This document shows positions 11,577 to 21,971 of a DNA stretch of 64,000 nucleotides, piece after piece. Made by a program: the position numbers and the translations under genes. The notes under the pieces are model-generated. The model was not told where the DNA came from and made no database searches. It was given only the letters and a program-made list of their open reading frames with translations. The stretch is from Arsenophonus endosymbiont of Aphis craccivora (lineage in GTDB: Bacteria; Pseudomonadota; Gammaproteobacteria; Enterobacterales; Enterobacteriaceae): assembly GCF_013460135.1 (NCBI RefSeq), contig NZ_CP038155.1, positions 2,338,716 to 2,402,715 of the forward strand. The letters are read 5' to 3'. Every line of letters begins with the position of its first letter. Positions within the stretch are counted from its first letter, which is position 1.

Positions 11577-12842
11577 ATGAGTGATAAACATACTCTGGAT
11601 ATAGAAGAAATTTTAGGTTTGTTACCCCATCGCTATCCTTTTTTGTTAGTTGATCGTGTATTGGATTTTGAAGAAGATAAATTTTTACGAGCAGTAAAAA
11701 ATGTCTCTTTCAATGAACCTTTCTTTCAAGGTCATTTTCCTGGTAAACCAATATTTCCGGGGGTATTAATTCTTGAGGCAATGGCTCAGGCGGCTGGTAT
11801 TTTAGCTTTCAAGAGTGTGGGACAATTAGAGCCTGGCGAACTTTATTATTTTGCTGGTATTGACGAAGCAAGATTTAAACAGCCGGTGCAACCTGGTGAT
11901 CAGATGATTTTTGAGGTAACGTTTGTTAAAACTAAGCGTGGTTTGACGCGTTTTAAAGGTATTGCAAAAGTGGATGAAAAAGTTGTTTGTGAAGCGACAA
12001 TGATGTGTGCTCGCAAGCCAAGAAGCGTAAAAATGAGGGCTGATATGATTAATAAAACAGCGATTATTCACCCCTCTTCTATTATTGAAGAAGGCGCGAT
12101 TATCGGTGCAAATGTCCACATAGGCCCGTTTTGCTATATTGGTTCTCAGGTTGAAATTGGTGCAGATACCACACTGAAATCTCATGTGGTTGTCAATGGC
12201 AATACCAAAATTGGTTGGAATAACCAGATATTTCAGTTTGTCACGATAGGTGAAATTAATCAGGATCTAAAATACCAAGGAGAACCAACTCGAGTTGAGA
12301 TAGGTGATCGCAATCGTATTAGGGAGAGTTGTACCATTCACCGTGGAACCCTACAAGGCGGAGGTTTAACCAAAATAGGTCATGATAATCTATTGATGGT
12401 AAATACCCATATAGCCCATGATTGTGTGCTAGGCAATTATTGTATAATTGCTAATAACGGTACGCTTGGGGGACATGTTAAACTAGATGATTATGCCATC
12501 ATTGGTGGTATGAGTGCGGTGCATCAATTTTGCCAAATTGGTGCTCATGTTATGGTTGGTGGCTGTTCTGGTGTTGCCCAAGATGTTCCGCCTTATGTCA
12601 TTGCGCAAGGTAATCATGCGACTCCTTATGGTGTGAATATTGAAGGTTTAAAACGTCGTGGTTTTGATAAAGAATCACTACATGCGATTAGGAATGCGTA
12701 TAAAATCCTTTACCGATGTGGTAAAACGCTAGATGAAGCCAGACAAGAATTGGTCGTGCTAGGTGAAAAAAATAAACAGGTAAAAATACTGAGTGATTTT
12801 TTAGAAAATTCAGCGCAATCTAACCGCGGGATTATTCGTTAA
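11577..12842 (+). CDS. fabZ-lpxA: FabZ-LpxA fused reading frame: 3-hydroxyacyl-ACP dehydratase plus UDP-GlcNAc O-acyltransferase
   Basis: One open frame of 421 codons joins two normally separate neighbours. Residues 1-150 are FabZ, which dehydrates 3-hydroxyacyl-ACP in fatty acid synthesis, with catalytic His53 and Glu67 in [20 protein letters not shown]. Residues 157-421 are LpxA, the first lipid A acyltransferase, a left-handed beta helix with catalytic His at fusion residue 281 (HIAHD). The frames seem to have merged by a 1-base insertion: the sequence GAAGCGTAA at 12022-12030 would give the usual FabZ end Glu-Ala-stop in another frame. The lpxA start ATG at 12045 and a GAGGG site at 12035-12039 are still there, so free LpxA may also be made. 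Sequencing error is the main alternative. Confidence 0.93.
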   Translation: MSDKHTLDIEEILGLLPHRYPFLLVDRVLDFEEDKFLRAVKNVSFNEPFFQGHFPGKPIFPGVLILEAMAQAAGILAFKSVGQLEPGELYYFAGIDEARFKQPVQPGDQMIFEVTFVKTKRGLTRFKGIAKVDEKVVCEATMMCARKPRSVKMRADMINKTAIIHPSSIIEEGAIIGANVHIGPFCYIGSQVEIGADTTLKSHVVVNGNTKIGWNNQIFQFVTIGEINQDLKYQGEPTRVEIGDRNRIRESCTIHRGTLQGGGLTKIGHDNLLMVNTHIAHDCVLGNYCIIANNGTLGGHVKLDDYAIIGGMSAVHQFCQIGAHVMVGGCSGVAQDVPPYVIAQGNHATPYGVNIEGLKRRGFDKESLHAIRNAYKILYRCGKTLDEARQELVVLGEKNKQVKILSDFLENSAQSNRGIIR

Positions 12843-12867
12843 CAAGCAACCTGAATAGGAGAAATCT

Positions 12868-14040
12868 TTGGCGAATAGTCATCAAGTTGCAATTCAACAA
12901 CGACCTTTGACTATTGGTCTCGTTGCAGGAGAAACATCAGGCGACATACTTGGTGCAGGTCTTATTCGTGCGCTAAAACAGCAAGTCCCTAATGCGCATT
13001 TTGTCGGTGTCGCAGGCCCATTAATGCAAGCTGAGGGCTGTGAAGCCTGGTATGAAATGGAAGAGCTTGCTGTGATGGGGATTGTTGAAGTTTTGGGTCG
13101 ACTAGCGCGATTATTAAAAATTAGAGCTGACCTAACTAAACGTTTCACTAAATTGCGACCTGATGTATTTGTTGTCATAGATGCGCCTGACTTTAATATC
13201 ACCCTTGAGCGAAAATTAAAGCAAACAGGGGTCAAAACCATTCATTACGTCAGTCCTTCTGTTTGGGCGTGGAGACAAGATCGTGTTTTCAAGATAGGGG
13301 AGGCGACCGACCTGGTGCTTGCTTTTTTACCCTTCGAAAAAAGGTTTTATGACCGTTACAACATTCCCTGCCGTTTTATCGGCCATACGATGGCTGATAT
13401 CATACCGCTAAAGCCTGATAAACAGGCTGCCAGAGCACAACTAAATATAGCCCATGATGCTAAGTGTTTGGCCATTTTGCCGGGTAGCCGTCGGGCCGAA
13501 GTTGAAATGTTAAGTGCAGATTTTTTGCACGCAGCCCAAATTTTGCTAAAAGACTTTCCTCATTTGCAAATCTTAGTTCCTATCGTCAATCAACAGCGCC
13601 GGCAGCAGTTTGAAGCGATTTATCGTGAGATTTCGCCAACCTTACCACTGAAAATTTTAGATGGCCAAGCGCGGATAGCTATGATCGCAGCCGATGTAAC
13701 TTTATTAGCTTCGGGAACAGCTTCATTAGAATGTATGTTAGCAAAATGTCCTATGGTAGTTGGATATAGAATGAAATCAGTGACTTATTGGCTAGCTAAA
13801 CGTTTGGTTAAAACCCCTTTTATTTCATTGCCTAATTTATTGGCGGGCGAAGAATTGGTTAAAGAATATATTCAGCAAGATTGTCAACCAGAACAATTAG
13901 CTGGCTCACTTAAGTCTTTACTAATCGACGAAAAAAAGGTTGAGCAGCTAAAACAAACCTTCTTGCAACTACATGAAAGTATCCGTTGTCATGCGGATCA
14001 ACAAGCGGCAGAGGCTGTCTTGGAGCTAAGTATAAAATGA
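12868..14040 (+). CDS. lpxB: Lipid A disaccharide synthase
   Basis: LpxB (glycosyltransferase family 19) joins UDP-2,3-diacylglucosamine and lipid X to form the lipid A disaccharide at the inner face of the membrane. The 390-aa product begins near the conserved [19 protein letters not shown]. It carries [16 protein letters not shown] near 128, [12 protein letters not shown] near 204 and [11 protein letters not shown] near 282. The start is TTG at 12868 after AATAGGAGA; no ATG fits. Its TGA overlaps the rnhB ATG (ATGA at 14037-14040). Confidence 0.96.
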   Translation: MANSHQVAIQQRPLTIGLVAGETSGDILGAGLIRALKQQVPNAHFVGVAGPLMQAEGCEAWYEMEELAVMGIVEVLGRLARLLKIRADLTKRFTKLRPDVFVVIDAPDFNITLERKLKQTGVKTIHYVSPSVWAWRQDRVFKIGEATDLVLAFLPFEKRFYDRYNIPCRFIGHTMADIIPLKPDKQAARAQLNIAHDAKCLAILPGSRRAEVEMLSADFLHAAQILLKDFPHLQILVPIVNQQRRQQFEAIYREISPTLPLKILDGQARIAMIAADVTLLASGTASLECMLAKCPMVVGYRMKSVTYWLAKRLVKTPFISLPNLLAGEELVKEYIQQDCQPEQLAGSLKSLLIDEKKVEQLKQTFLQLHESIRCHADQQAAEAVLELSIK

Positions 14041-14639
14041 ATAATTTTATTTATCCTAAAGCAAAATTTATTGCGGGTGTTGATGAGGTTGGTCGAGGAC
14101 CTTTAGTTGGAGCAGTAGTGACAGCCGCCGTGATTTTAGATCCCAAACAGCCAATAATAGGATTGGCGGATTCAAAAAAAGTAACCGAAAAGCGGCGTAA
14201 TGCACTTTATATTGAAATTCAAAACAAAGCATTGTGTTGGAGCATTGGGCGTGCAGAGCCTGAAGAGATTGATAAAATCAACATATTGCAGGCAACTTTT
14301 TTAGCCATGCGCAGGGCAGTGGCGGCACTTACCACTATGCCTGATTTTGTTGTGGTCGATGGCAATAAGAGCCCAGGCTTTGCTGTACCTTCTAAGGCGA
14401 TTATTAAAGGTGATAGTTTGGTGCAGGAAATTAGTGCCGCGTCAATATTAGCGAAAGTGACCCGAGATAGGGAAATGCGCGAGTTAGATATCCTTTATCC
14501 AGAATATGGTTTTGCTCAACATAAAGGCTACCCAACAGCATTTCATTTAGAAAAACTGGCTCAGCATGGTGCAACACAGTTTCATCGCAAAAGTTTTGCG
14601 CCTGTTCGCCGAGTACTGAGTTGCAAAGAGTATAGCTAA
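14037..14639 (+). CDS. rnhB: Ribonuclease HII
   Basis: RNase HII nicks DNA at embedded ribonucleotides and degrades RNA in RNA-DNA hybrids. I place the start at the ATG overlapping the lpxB stop, giving 200 aa; a longer upstream frame exists but lies inside lpxB and has no family match. Active-site acidic residues are D16 and E17 in [12 protein letters not shown], and another Asp lies in VVVDGNKSP near 108. [15 protein letters not shown] is the second family block. Translational coupling with lpxB is likely. Confidence 0.96.
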   Translation: MNNFIYPKAKFIAGVDEVGRGPLVGAVVTAAVILDPKQPIIGLADSKKVTEKRRNALYIEIQNKALCWSIGRAEPEEIDKINILQATFLAMRRAVAALTTMPDFVVVDGNKSPGFAVPSKAIIKGDSLVQEISAASILAKVTRDREMRELDILYPEYGFAQHKGYPTAFHLEKLAQHGATQFHRKSFAPVRRVLSCKEYS

Positions 14640-14643
14640 GAAA

Positions 14644-17600
14644 ATGGCCGAACCACGTTTTATACACTTACGCGTACATAGTGACTATTCCATTATTGAT
14701 GGATTAGCAAAAATTAATCCACTCGTTAATCGAGTGGCAGAATTAGGTATGCCTGCAATGGCAATAACCGATTTTACCAATCTTTATGGTTTAATAAAAT
14801 TTTATGGTGCGGCACATTCTGCCGGAGTGAAGCCAATTATTGGTGCAGATTTTTATCTAGAGAGTGAATTACTCGGCGATGAAGTTGCCCATTTGACTAT
14901 CCTGGCCAGGGATAATAAAGGTTACCATAATCTAACCATGCTTATTTCCGCAGCCTATCAAAAAGGCTATGGCGCGATCGGACCAACTATCAAACAAGAC
15001 TGGCTAGTAACCCATAAAGATGGACTATTATTACTCTCTGGTGGTTGCATGGGAGATGTGGGTAAATTTTTGTTGCGCGGAAAGCAGCAACTAGTTGAAC
15101 AATGTTTGGATTTTTATCAAACCCATTTCCCAGATAACTATTATCTAGAAATTGCCAGAACTGGACGGCCTGATGAAGAGAGTTATTTACATGCCGCTGT
15201 CCAATTGGCTGCACAAAAAGGTGTGCCAGTCGTTGCCACCAATAATGTACGCTTTATTAATGGCGATGATTTTGCTGCCCATGAAATACGGGTCGCGATC
15301 CATGATGGTTTTACACTCGCTGATCCGAAAAAACCAAAAAATTATAGTCCTCAGCAATATCTACGCAGTGAACAGGAAATGGTTGAGTTATTTGCCGACA
15401 TTCCTGAGGCGTTGGAAAATAGTGTCGAAATTGCTAAGCGCTGTAATGTAATGATGCGTTTAGGCGAATATTTTTTGCCGCAATTCCCGACCGGCGATAT
15501 GGTAACGGAAGATTTCCTGATCAAATGTGCAAAAGCCGGGTTAGAAGAGCGTTTACAAGTTCTTTATCCCGACGAGAAGGAGAGAGCTGAGCGACGGGTT
15601 GAATATGATCAACGTTTAGATATCGAGTTACGAGTGATTAATCAGATGGGATTTCCTGGTTATTTTCTGATCGTAATGGAATTTATTCAATGGTCAAAAG
15701 ATAACGCTATTCCGGTAGGCCCGGGACGAGGATCCGGCGCAGGCTCATTAGTCGCTTATGCATTAAAAATTACGGACTTGGATCCGCTTCAATTTGATCT
15801 GCTATTTGAGCGTTTTCTTAATCCTGAGCGTGTTTCCATGCCTGACTTTGATGTTGATTTTTGTATGGAAAAACGCGATCAGGTCATTGAACATGTGGCG
15901 CAAATGTATGGTCGTGATGCTGTCTCACAAATTATTACTTTTGGTACCATGGCCGCAAAAGCGGTTATTCGAGATGTTGGTCGGGTACTGGGGCATCCGT
16001 ATGGATTTGTTGATCGTATCGCCAAATTAGTTCCGCCGGATCCCGGTATGACGCTTGAAAAAGCATTCGTTGTAGAACCACAATTGCAAGAAATTTGTGA
16101 TGATGATGAAGAAGTTAAAGCATTAATAGACATGGCGCGCAAACTTGAAGGTGTGACACGTAATGCAGGTAAACATGCGGGTGGCGTAGTTATTGCACCG
16201 ACCAAAATAACAGATTTTGCCCCCCTTTATTGTGATCCTGAAGGACAAAATCCGCTTACCCAATTTGATAAAAATGATGTTGAATACGCCGGGCTGGTAA
16301 AATTTGATTTTCTTGGTCTAAGGACTTTGACAATTATTAGTTGGGCGTTAAATATGATTAATCAACGTCGGGCAAAACAAAATTTAGCGCCCATTGATAT
16401 CGCGACCATCCCTCTCGATGATCAAAAATGTTTTGAACTATTACAACGGGCCGAAACGACAGCGGTATTCCAACTAGAATCTCGGGGTATGAAAGACTTG
16501 ATTAAGCGATTACGCCCTGATTGCTTTGAAGATATGATTGCTCTGGTTGCACTTTTTCGTCCCGGCCCATTACAGTCAGGGATGGTGGATAATTTTATTG
16601 ATCGTAAGCATGGACGAGAAGCCATCTCTTATCCTGATGTTGAATGGCAGCATGAATCATTACAACCGGTTTTAGAGCCTACCTACGGTATCATTCTTTA
16701 TCAAGAACAAGTTATGCAGATTGCTCAGGTGCTTGCTGGTTATACTCTAGGGGGAGCAGATATGCTCCGTCGGGCGATGGGTAAGAAAAAGCCTGAAGAA
16801 ATGGCACAACAGCGCTCAGTTTTTGAAGCAGGGGCGGTTAAAAATGGTATTGACGGTGAGTTAGGCATGAAAATCTTTGACCTGGTAGAAAAATTTGCCG
16901 GTTACGGATTTAATAAATCACATTCTGCTGCTTATGCCTTAGTTTCATACCAGACCCTTTGGTTAAAAACACATTATCCGGCTGAGTTTATGGCAGCAGT
17001 GATGACAGCGGATATGGATAATACTGAGAAAGTGGTTGGTTTAGTTGATGAATGTTGGCGTATGGAGTTGAAAGTATTGCCACCGGATATCAACAGTGGA
17101 TTATATCATTTTCATGTCAATGATAGCGGTGAAATTGTTTATGGCATTGGCGCCATAAAAGGTGTTGGTGAAGTCCCAATAGAAGCTATTATTGAATCAC
17201 GTCAAAAAGGTGGTTATTTTAAAGAAATTTTTGATCTTTGTGCACGGGTTGATACTAAAAAGCTTAATCGTCGCGTGATGGAAAAATTGATTATGTCCGG
17301 TGCTTTTGATCATTTAGGTCCGCACCGTGCTGCATTAATGTCTTCATTAGAAGATGCCTTAAAAGCGGCAGATCAACACGCTAAAGCTGAAGCAATTGGA
17401 CAAACTGATATGTTTGGCGTATTAGCTGAAGCGCCTGAGCAGGTTGAACAATCTTATGCTAGTGTAGCTAAATGGCCTGAACAGCTTATATTAGAAGGTG
17501 AACGCGAAACATTGGGTCTCTATTTAACGGGACATCCTATTACCGCTTATTTGTCTGAAATTGAACGTTATACTAGTGGATTAAGATTAAAGGATGTTAA

Positions 17601-18126
17601 TCCAACGCCTCGAGGACAGATGTCAACGGTGGTTGGTTTAGCGCTGACCGCTAAAGTAGTAACCACTAAACGTGGCAACAGAATAGGTATATGTACTTTG
17701 GATGATCGCTCTGGACGCTTGGATATAATGTTATTTTCAGATGCGTTAGAAAAGTATCAGCATCTACTTGATAAAGATAAAATATTAATTGCCACAGGTC
17801 AGGTCAGCTTTGATGATTTCAATGGTGGTAATAAAATGTCTGTTCGTGAACTGATGGATCTTAGTGAAGCTCGTGAGAAATATGCTAGATGTATTGCTAT
17901 TTCATTGACAGATAGACAAATTGATGAACAATTATTAAACCGTATTCGTAGCACATTGGAACCTTATCGTTCAGGAACAATACCGGTTCATCTTTATTAT
18001 CAGAAGAAAGACGCTCGCGCTAAATTAAAATTAGGCGTCACTTGGCGGGTTACTCCGACCGATAATCTTTTGACTGAGCTGCGAACTCTGCTAGGTAATC
18101 AGCAGGTAGAATTAGAATTTGACTAA
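14644..18126 (+). CDS. dnaE: DNA polymerase III alpha subunit
   Basis: DnaE is the replicative polymerase of the Pol III holoenzyme. At 1160 aa it equals the E. coli protein. The N-terminal PHP domain begins [19 protein letters not shown]. The palm follows, with [15 protein letters not shown] near 359 and the catalytic aspartates in MPDFDVDF near 400, a third Asp near 555, then the beta-binding fingers and tandem HhH regions. A C-terminal OB fold (near 1000) and tau-binding tail complete it. It starts 4 bases after rnhB and accA follows after 11 bases. Confidence 0.98.
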   Translation: MAEPRFIHLRVHSDYSIIDGLAKINPLVNRVAELGMPAMAITDFTNLYGLIKFYGAAHSAGVKPIIGADFYLESELLGDEVAHLTILARDNKGYHNLTMLISAAYQKGYGAIGPTIKQDWLVTHKDGLLLLSGGCMGDVGKFLLRGKQQLVEQCLDFYQTHFPDNYYLEIARTGRPDEESYLHAAVQLAAQKGVPVVATNNVRFINGDDFAAHEIRVAIHDGFTLADPKKPKNYSPQQYLRSEQEMVELFADIPEALENSVEIAKRCNVMMRLGEYFLPQFPTGDMVTEDFLIKCAKAGLEERLQVLYPDEKERAERRVEYDQRLDIELRVINQMGFPGYFLIVMEFIQWSKDNAIPVGPGRGSGAGSLVAYALKITDLDPLQFDLLFERFLNPERVSMPDFDVDFCMEKRDQVIEHVAQMYGRDAVSQIITFGTMAAKAVIRDVGRVLGHPYGFVDRIAKLVPPDPGMTLEKAFVVEPQLQEICDDDEEVKALIDMARKLEGVTRNAGKHAGGVVIAPTKITDFAPLYCDPEGQNPLTQFDKNDVEYAGLVKFDFLGLRTLTIISWALNMINQRRAKQNLAPIDIATIPLDDQKCFELLQRAETTAVFQLESRGMKDLIKRLRPDCFEDMIALVALFRPGPLQSGMVDNFIDRKHGREAISYPDVEWQHESLQPVLEPTYGIILYQEQVMQIAQVLAGYTLGGADMLRRAMGKKKPEEMAQQRSVFEAGAVKNGIDGELGMKIFDLVEKFAGYGFNKSHSAAYALVSYQTLWLKTHYPAEFMAAVMTADMDNTEKVVGLVDECWRMELKVLPPDINSGLYHFHVNDSGEIVYGIGAIKGVGEVPIEAIIESRQKGGYFKEIFDLCARVDTKKLNRRVMEKLIMSGAFDHLGPHRAALMSSLEDALKAADQHAKAEAIGQTDMFGVLAEAPEQVEQSYASVAKWPEQLILEGERETLGLYLTGHPITAYLSEIERYTSGLRLKDVNPTPRGQMSTVVGLALTAKVVTTKRGNRIGICTLDDRSGRLDIMLFSDALEKYQHLLDKDKILIATGQVSFDDFNGGNKMSVRELMDLSEAREKYARCIAISLTDRQIDEQLLNRIRSTLEPYRSGTIPVHLYYQKKDARAKLKLGVTWRVTPTDNLLTELRTLLGNQQVELEFD

Positions 18127-18137
18127 ATAGGAATATT

Positions 18138-19097
18138 ATGAGCCTTAATTTTCTGGATTTTGAACAGCCGATTGCGGAGTTGGAAGCAAAAATAGACTCG
18201 TTAATGGCAGTAAATCGTCAGGATACCAAGCTAGATATTGACCTAGATGAAGAGGTCGCTAGACTTCGCGAAAAGAGTTTAGAGTTAACACGCAAAATTT
18301 TTTCTGACTTAGGTGCTTGGCAAATAGCACAACTTGCTCGTCACCCGATGCGACCTTACACTCTGGATTATGCTGGACGTATATTCACGCATTTCCAAGA
18401 GCTAGCGGGTGATCGTGCTTATGCTGATGATAAAGCCATTGTTGGTGGATTGGCTCGATTGGATGGGCGTCCAGTAATGATTATTGGTCATCAGAAAGGA
18501 CGTGAAACTAAAGAAAAAATGCGGCGTAATTTTGGCATGCCAGCACCGGAAGGATACCGTAAGGCTTTACGATTAATGGAAATTGCTGAGCGTTTTAAGT
18601 TACCGATTATTACCTTTATCGATACACCGGGAGCTTATCCAGGAGTTGGAGCGGAAGAGCGCGGTCAGTCCGAAGCTATTGCCCGTAATTTACGTGAAAT
18701 GTCCCGGCTCTCTGTTCCTATTATCTGTACGGTAATTGGTGAGGGCGGCTCTGGAGGGGCATTAGCGATTGGCGTTGGTGATAAAGTCAATATGATGCAG
18801 TACAGTACTTATTCTGTCATTTCACCCGAGGGTTGTGCTTCTATTCTTTGGAAAAGTGCGGATAAAGCCCCATTAGCTGCAGAAGCGATGGGGATCACTG
18901 CTTCACGTTTAAAATCACTTAATCTGATTGACAACATTGTTGAAGAGCCGTTGGGTGGCGCGCATCGTAATTATGAACAAATTGCGCATAATCTTAAACA
19001 GCGTATTTTAAATGATTTGAGTGATATCGATGTATTTAGTCCTGAAGAGTTGAGAAACCGCCGTTATCAACGTTTAATGGAATGTGGTTATTGCTAA
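18138..19097 (+). CDS. accA: Acetyl-CoA carboxylase carboxyltransferase alpha subunit
   Basis: AccA pairs with AccD to transfer the carboxyl group from biotin to acetyl-CoA, making malonyl-CoA for fatty acid synthesis. The 319-aa product has the full length, with [20 protein letters not shown] near residue 159 and [12 protein letters not shown] near 203, the crotonase-fold acyl-CoA site. It ends the lpx-dnaE-accA run and is followed by a terminator. The ldcC and yaeR genes found next in E. coli are absent. Confidence 0.98.
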   Translation: MSLNFLDFEQPIAELEAKIDSLMAVNRQDTKLDIDLDEEVARLREKSLELTRKIFSDLGAWQIAQLARHPMRPYTLDYAGRIFTHFQELAGDRAYADDKAIVGGLARLDGRPVMIIGHQKGRETKEKMRRNFGMPAPEGYRKALRLMEIAERFKLPIITFIDTPGAYPGVGAEERGQSEAIARNLREMSRLSVPIICTVIGEGGSGGALAIGVGDKVNMMQYSTYSVISPEGCASILWKSADKAPLAAEAMGITASRLKSLNLIDNIVEEPLGGAHRNYEQIAHNLKQRILNDLSDIDVFSPEELRNRRYQRLMECGYC

Positions 19098-19117
19098 TTT
19101 TACGCTAGCTAAGGTAT

Positions 19118-19156
19118 AAAAATGGAAATAACTATCAATGGTTATTTCCATTTTTT
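19118..19156 (+). terminator. Rho-independent terminator after accA
   Basis: A 14-bp stem (AAAATGGAAATAAC at 19119-19132, pairing with GTTATTTCCATTTT) has an 8-nt loop and runs into a T tract ending at 19156. It closes the long transcript that ends with accA. The following 146 bases to tilS are AT-rich, without a recognisable gene. Confidence 0.85.
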
Positions 19157-19302
19157 AATATTTAAAATTTTTTCATCTTTGATCATCATCAGATATCATG
19201 ATTAAAAAATTTATCCATCAATTTATTTTTTAAATAAATTTTACTTAATACATTAAATTATATTAATACTAGTAATATAATTAGTAGAAAATAGAGCAAT
19301 AA

Positions 19303-20664
19303 ATGATTACGACAGAGGTAGTTATAATAATTATGAATGTTGATGAGGCTGCATTACTGAACCAAATTATAAAAACCATCGGCTCAACACGCCGAATATT
19401 GGTAGGCTTCAGTGGTGGACTAGATTCAACAGTTTTATTACATGCCTTAGTGTCATTACGTCAAACCACAGTGCCAAACCTTAATATCCGTGCGGTTTAT
19501 ATTCATCATGGACTTAATGATAAAGCTGATGATTGGGCTATCCATTGCCAGAAAGTTTGTTTCGACTGGCAGGTAGAGTTTTCTTCACAGCATGTTTATA
19601 TCGACCCAACTAAAAAAGGGATAGAAGCAGCGGCGCGGGATGCACGATATCAAGTGTTTCGTGAAATACTATTACCTGAAGAAATTATTGTTACTGCCCA
19701 ACATTTAAATGATCAAGCAGAAACTTTTTTATTAGCATTAAAACGGGGCAGTGGGCCAGCAGGTTTATCTGCGATGCCAATTTCTATTCCGTTTGCTGAT
19801 ACCAATTTAATTAGACCACTATTATCATTCAGCCGTCAGCAATTTGTTGTTTATGCTGAAAAAAAATCGCTTTCTTGGATAGAAGATGATAGTAATCAAG
19901 ATGAGCGCTATGATCGTAATTTTTTACGTTTAGCTATAATGCCTCATTTTAACCGGCGTTGGCCGCATTTTTCACAAGCAGTGGCCAGAAGCGCCAGTTT
20001 GTGTGCAGAACAAGAAGCTTTACTCAATGAATTACTACAAGATTATTTATCTCAGCTAGTAACGGCAGAAGGAGCCTTGCAGCTTGATACTTTAGCAAAT
20101 TATTCTGAAATGAAACGTAACGCACTATTACGTCGTTGGGTGAGTTTACATCGAATTTTGATGCCTTCTCGTGTTCAATTAAAACAAATTTGGCAAGACG
20201 TGATCTGCGCGCGTCCAGATGCAGAGCCGCAATTTATATTAGCTAACAACAATGTTATTCGGCGCTTTAAACAACAGCTTTGGTTGCTGCCACAATTTAA
20301 CGATCTCACTAAAATTTGTTTAGCGTGGCAGCTGCCTGCCTCGGTTAAATTGCCTGATAACTTAGGCACGCTAATAGTCACAGATAAGGGAACCGGATTA
20401 CGGGCGCCGTTACCACATGAGCAGGTTACTATTCGATTTGGATTAAAAGGAAATATTAAAATTATTGGTCGTCAGCACGCCAGACGGAGTAAAAAGCTTT
20501 GGCAGGAGTTAGGTGTAGCGCCTTGGTTAAGGGAAAGAACGCCTTTAATTTATTATAATGATGAACTTATTGCGGCCGTTGGTGTATTTATTACTCAATC
20601 AGGAAAATCTATTCAAGGCCAGTCTGAATTGAAAATAAAATGGATAACGGATAAAAAACCCTGA
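19303..20664 (+). CDS. tilS: tRNA(Ile)-lysidine synthase
   Basis: TilS changes C34 of the tRNA-Ile CAU anticodon to lysidine, so that the tRNA reads AUA. The product has the PP-loop SGGLDSTVL near residue 36, QHLNDQAETFLLALKRGSG near 137, a central substrate-binding domain and a C-terminal domain. With the ATG at 19303 it is 453 aa (E. coli 432). An in-frame ATG at 19333 would give 443 aa and a more typical N-terminus, but the upstream start has the better-spaced AGAG site. rof lies convergent, 47 bases downstream. Confidence 0.94.
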   Translation: MITTEVVIIIMNVDEAALLNQIIKTIGSTRRILVGFSGGLDSTVLLHALVSLRQTTVPNLNIRAVYIHHGLNDKADDWAIHCQKVCFDWQVEFSSQHVYIDPTKKGIEAAARDARYQVFREILLPEEIIVTAQHLNDQAETFLLALKRGSGPAGLSAMPISIPFADTNLIRPLLSFSRQQFVVYAEKKSLSWIEDDSNQDERYDRNFLRLAIMPHFNRRWPHFSQAVARSASLCAEQEALLNELLQDYLSQLVTAEGALQLDTLANYSEMKRNALLRRWVSLHRILMPSRVQLKQIWQDVICARPDAEPQFILANNNVIRRFKQQLWLLPQFNDLTKICLAWQLPASVKLPDNLGTLIVTDKGTGLRAPLPHEQVTIRFGLKGNIKIIGRQHARRSKKLWQELGVAPWLRERTPLIYYNDELIAAVGVFITQSGKSIQGQSELKIKWITDKKP

Positions 20665-20711
20665 CTTTTCAAGTAAGGGGTATTATTGTGCAAGTATAAT
20701 CAAGATTTCTT

Positions 20712-20978
20712 TTATGAACCAGTATGATCAATAACGATGTCGCCAATTTCCGGATGACTAAAACTAACAATATGATCTAATCGCAGTTGTTTTTTTTCAC
20801 TAGCAACATCAACAACCAGATATTCAACCTGTTTTTTTAACAGCAAATCAATTGCTTTGCCTTTAATAATTTCTCCATTATCCAGTGTTATGGTTAACTG
20901 AAGACTATGCTGACAAGCGAGTTCTAAATAATCATAGTCATCGCAGTTAATTGGTTTGTATTCAGTATCTTTAGACAT
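20712..20978 (-). CDS. rof: Rho-binding antiterminator Rof (YaeO)
   Basis: Rof binds Rho and blocks its RNA-binding site, lowering Rho-dependent termination. The 88-aa Sm-like protein matches the enteric family, with YKPINCDDYDYLELACQH at the N-terminus and LRLDHIVSFSHPEIG near the C-terminus. It faces tilS. The yaeP gene that often accompanies rof is not present. A small GC-rich hairpin (GGCGG at 21003-21007 with CCGCC at 21014-21018) sits upstream of its start. Confidence 0.93.
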   Translation of the reverse strand: MSKDTEYKPINCDDYDYLELACQHSLQLTITLDNGEIIKGKAIDLLLKKQVEYLVVDVASEKKQLRLDHIVSFSHPEIGDIVIDHTGS

Positions 20979-21247
20979 AATCCCTCACCACTATTGTTAA
21001 GTGGCGGTTATTGCCGCCTTTGAATATTTGTAATTATAAGCATTTACTGATTAAAGCGCATAATAGCACCATACTTTTTTTCAACCGAAGAGAGAAAAAT
21101 TAGCATGACGCTTGCTAATATTTATTGTTCGTAATGAAAATCAATAAATGGTTTTAAATATTGTGTAACTAGGTAAAATGATTTGGTGAAAATAACCAAA
21201 TGTTATTGTAATAGATCTATTTTATCGAATGGATTTTGGAGCGGATA

Positions 21248-21910
21248 ATGAAGCGAAAAGTATTGAATATATTGCTCACAATGAGTGCGATGATCCTTGC
21301 CGGCTGTCAGCATAAATTGCCACAATCACAAAGCCAAACAATGGATAAAATTTATACTGGCGTACTCCCTTGTGCAGATTGTTCAGGTATTGAAACAACA
21401 GTTCTTTTCAATCCGCATGGTAAATTTATTGAGCAATTAACCTATTTGGGTAAGGAAGAACAAAAAAATACTTTTTTTACTACAGGAAATTGGACTAAAA
21501 AAGGCACTAAATTCTTTTTGATTGATTCTGATGAGCAAAAAACCTATTTTCAACCTAGCGTTGATGGTAAAAAAATAGAATATCTCGATCAGGAAGGAAA
21601 TCGAATAGAAAGTAATTTAAATTATACCTTAGAGCAAGTAAAGCCAGATAAAAAGAGCGGGGAATATAGTTATATCGCTGACGCGGCATTATTTAAAGAG
21701 TGTAAAAGTGGACGTACTTACAGTGTGAGTAATATCGATTTAGAAAAAGGATATCTGGCAACCGATATTGAAGCGGGTAAACCTGTTTATGTTGAAGTTG
21801 AGGGCTATTACACCATCCGCCCATCAATGGAAGATGGATTGTTTGATGCAACCTTGATCCAGACCGGCGAGATTAAATTTGATAAACTGCGTATTTGTCA
21901 CTCTCACTAA
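21248..21910 (+). CDS. nlpE: Outer membrane lipoprotein NlpE (CpxA activator)
   Basis: NlpE is a lipoprotein that senses surface contact and lipoprotein-sorting stress and activates the Cpx pathway. I place the start at ATG 21248, 6 bases after GGAG, giving 220 aa; an upstream TTG frame start is unlikely. The lipobox LAGC puts the modified Cys at residue 20. The N-terminal domain has the CxxC motif in GVLPCADCSGIETT, and two later Cys occur near the C-terminus (FKECKSG, LRICHS). It is slightly shorter than the E. coli protein (236 aa). Confidence 0.92.
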   Translation: MKRKVLNILLTMSAMILAGCQHKLPQSQSQTMDKIYTGVLPCADCSGIETTVLFNPHGKFIEQLTYLGKEEQKNTFFTTGNWTKKGTKFFLIDSDEQKTYFQPSVDGKKIEYLDQEGNRIESNLNYTLEQVKPDKKSGEYSYIADAALFKECKSGRTYSVSNIDLEKGYLATDIEAGKPVYVEVEGYYTIRPSMEDGLFDATLIQTGEIKFDKLRICHSH

Positions 21911-21924
21911 TTATCATATATATC

Positions 21925-21957
21925 AAATGCCCAGCTATTTTTAGCAGGGCATTTTGC
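21925..21957. terminator. bidirectional terminator between nlpE and proS
   Basis: AAATGCCC at 21925-21932 pairs with GGGCATTT at 21947-21954, and an inner GCTA/TAGC pair lies across an A-A mismatch; T tracts occur on both strands. It lies between the convergent nlpE and proS genes and can serve both. Confidence 0.7.
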
Positions 21958-21971
21958 ATCAATAAAGCTTA

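Noticed and set aside
13986..14036. Longer N-terminus for RNase HII starting at 13986
   Set aside because: The extra 17 residues lie within lpxB, have no family similarity, and the ATG at 14037 overlaps the lpxB stop in the usual coupled manner.
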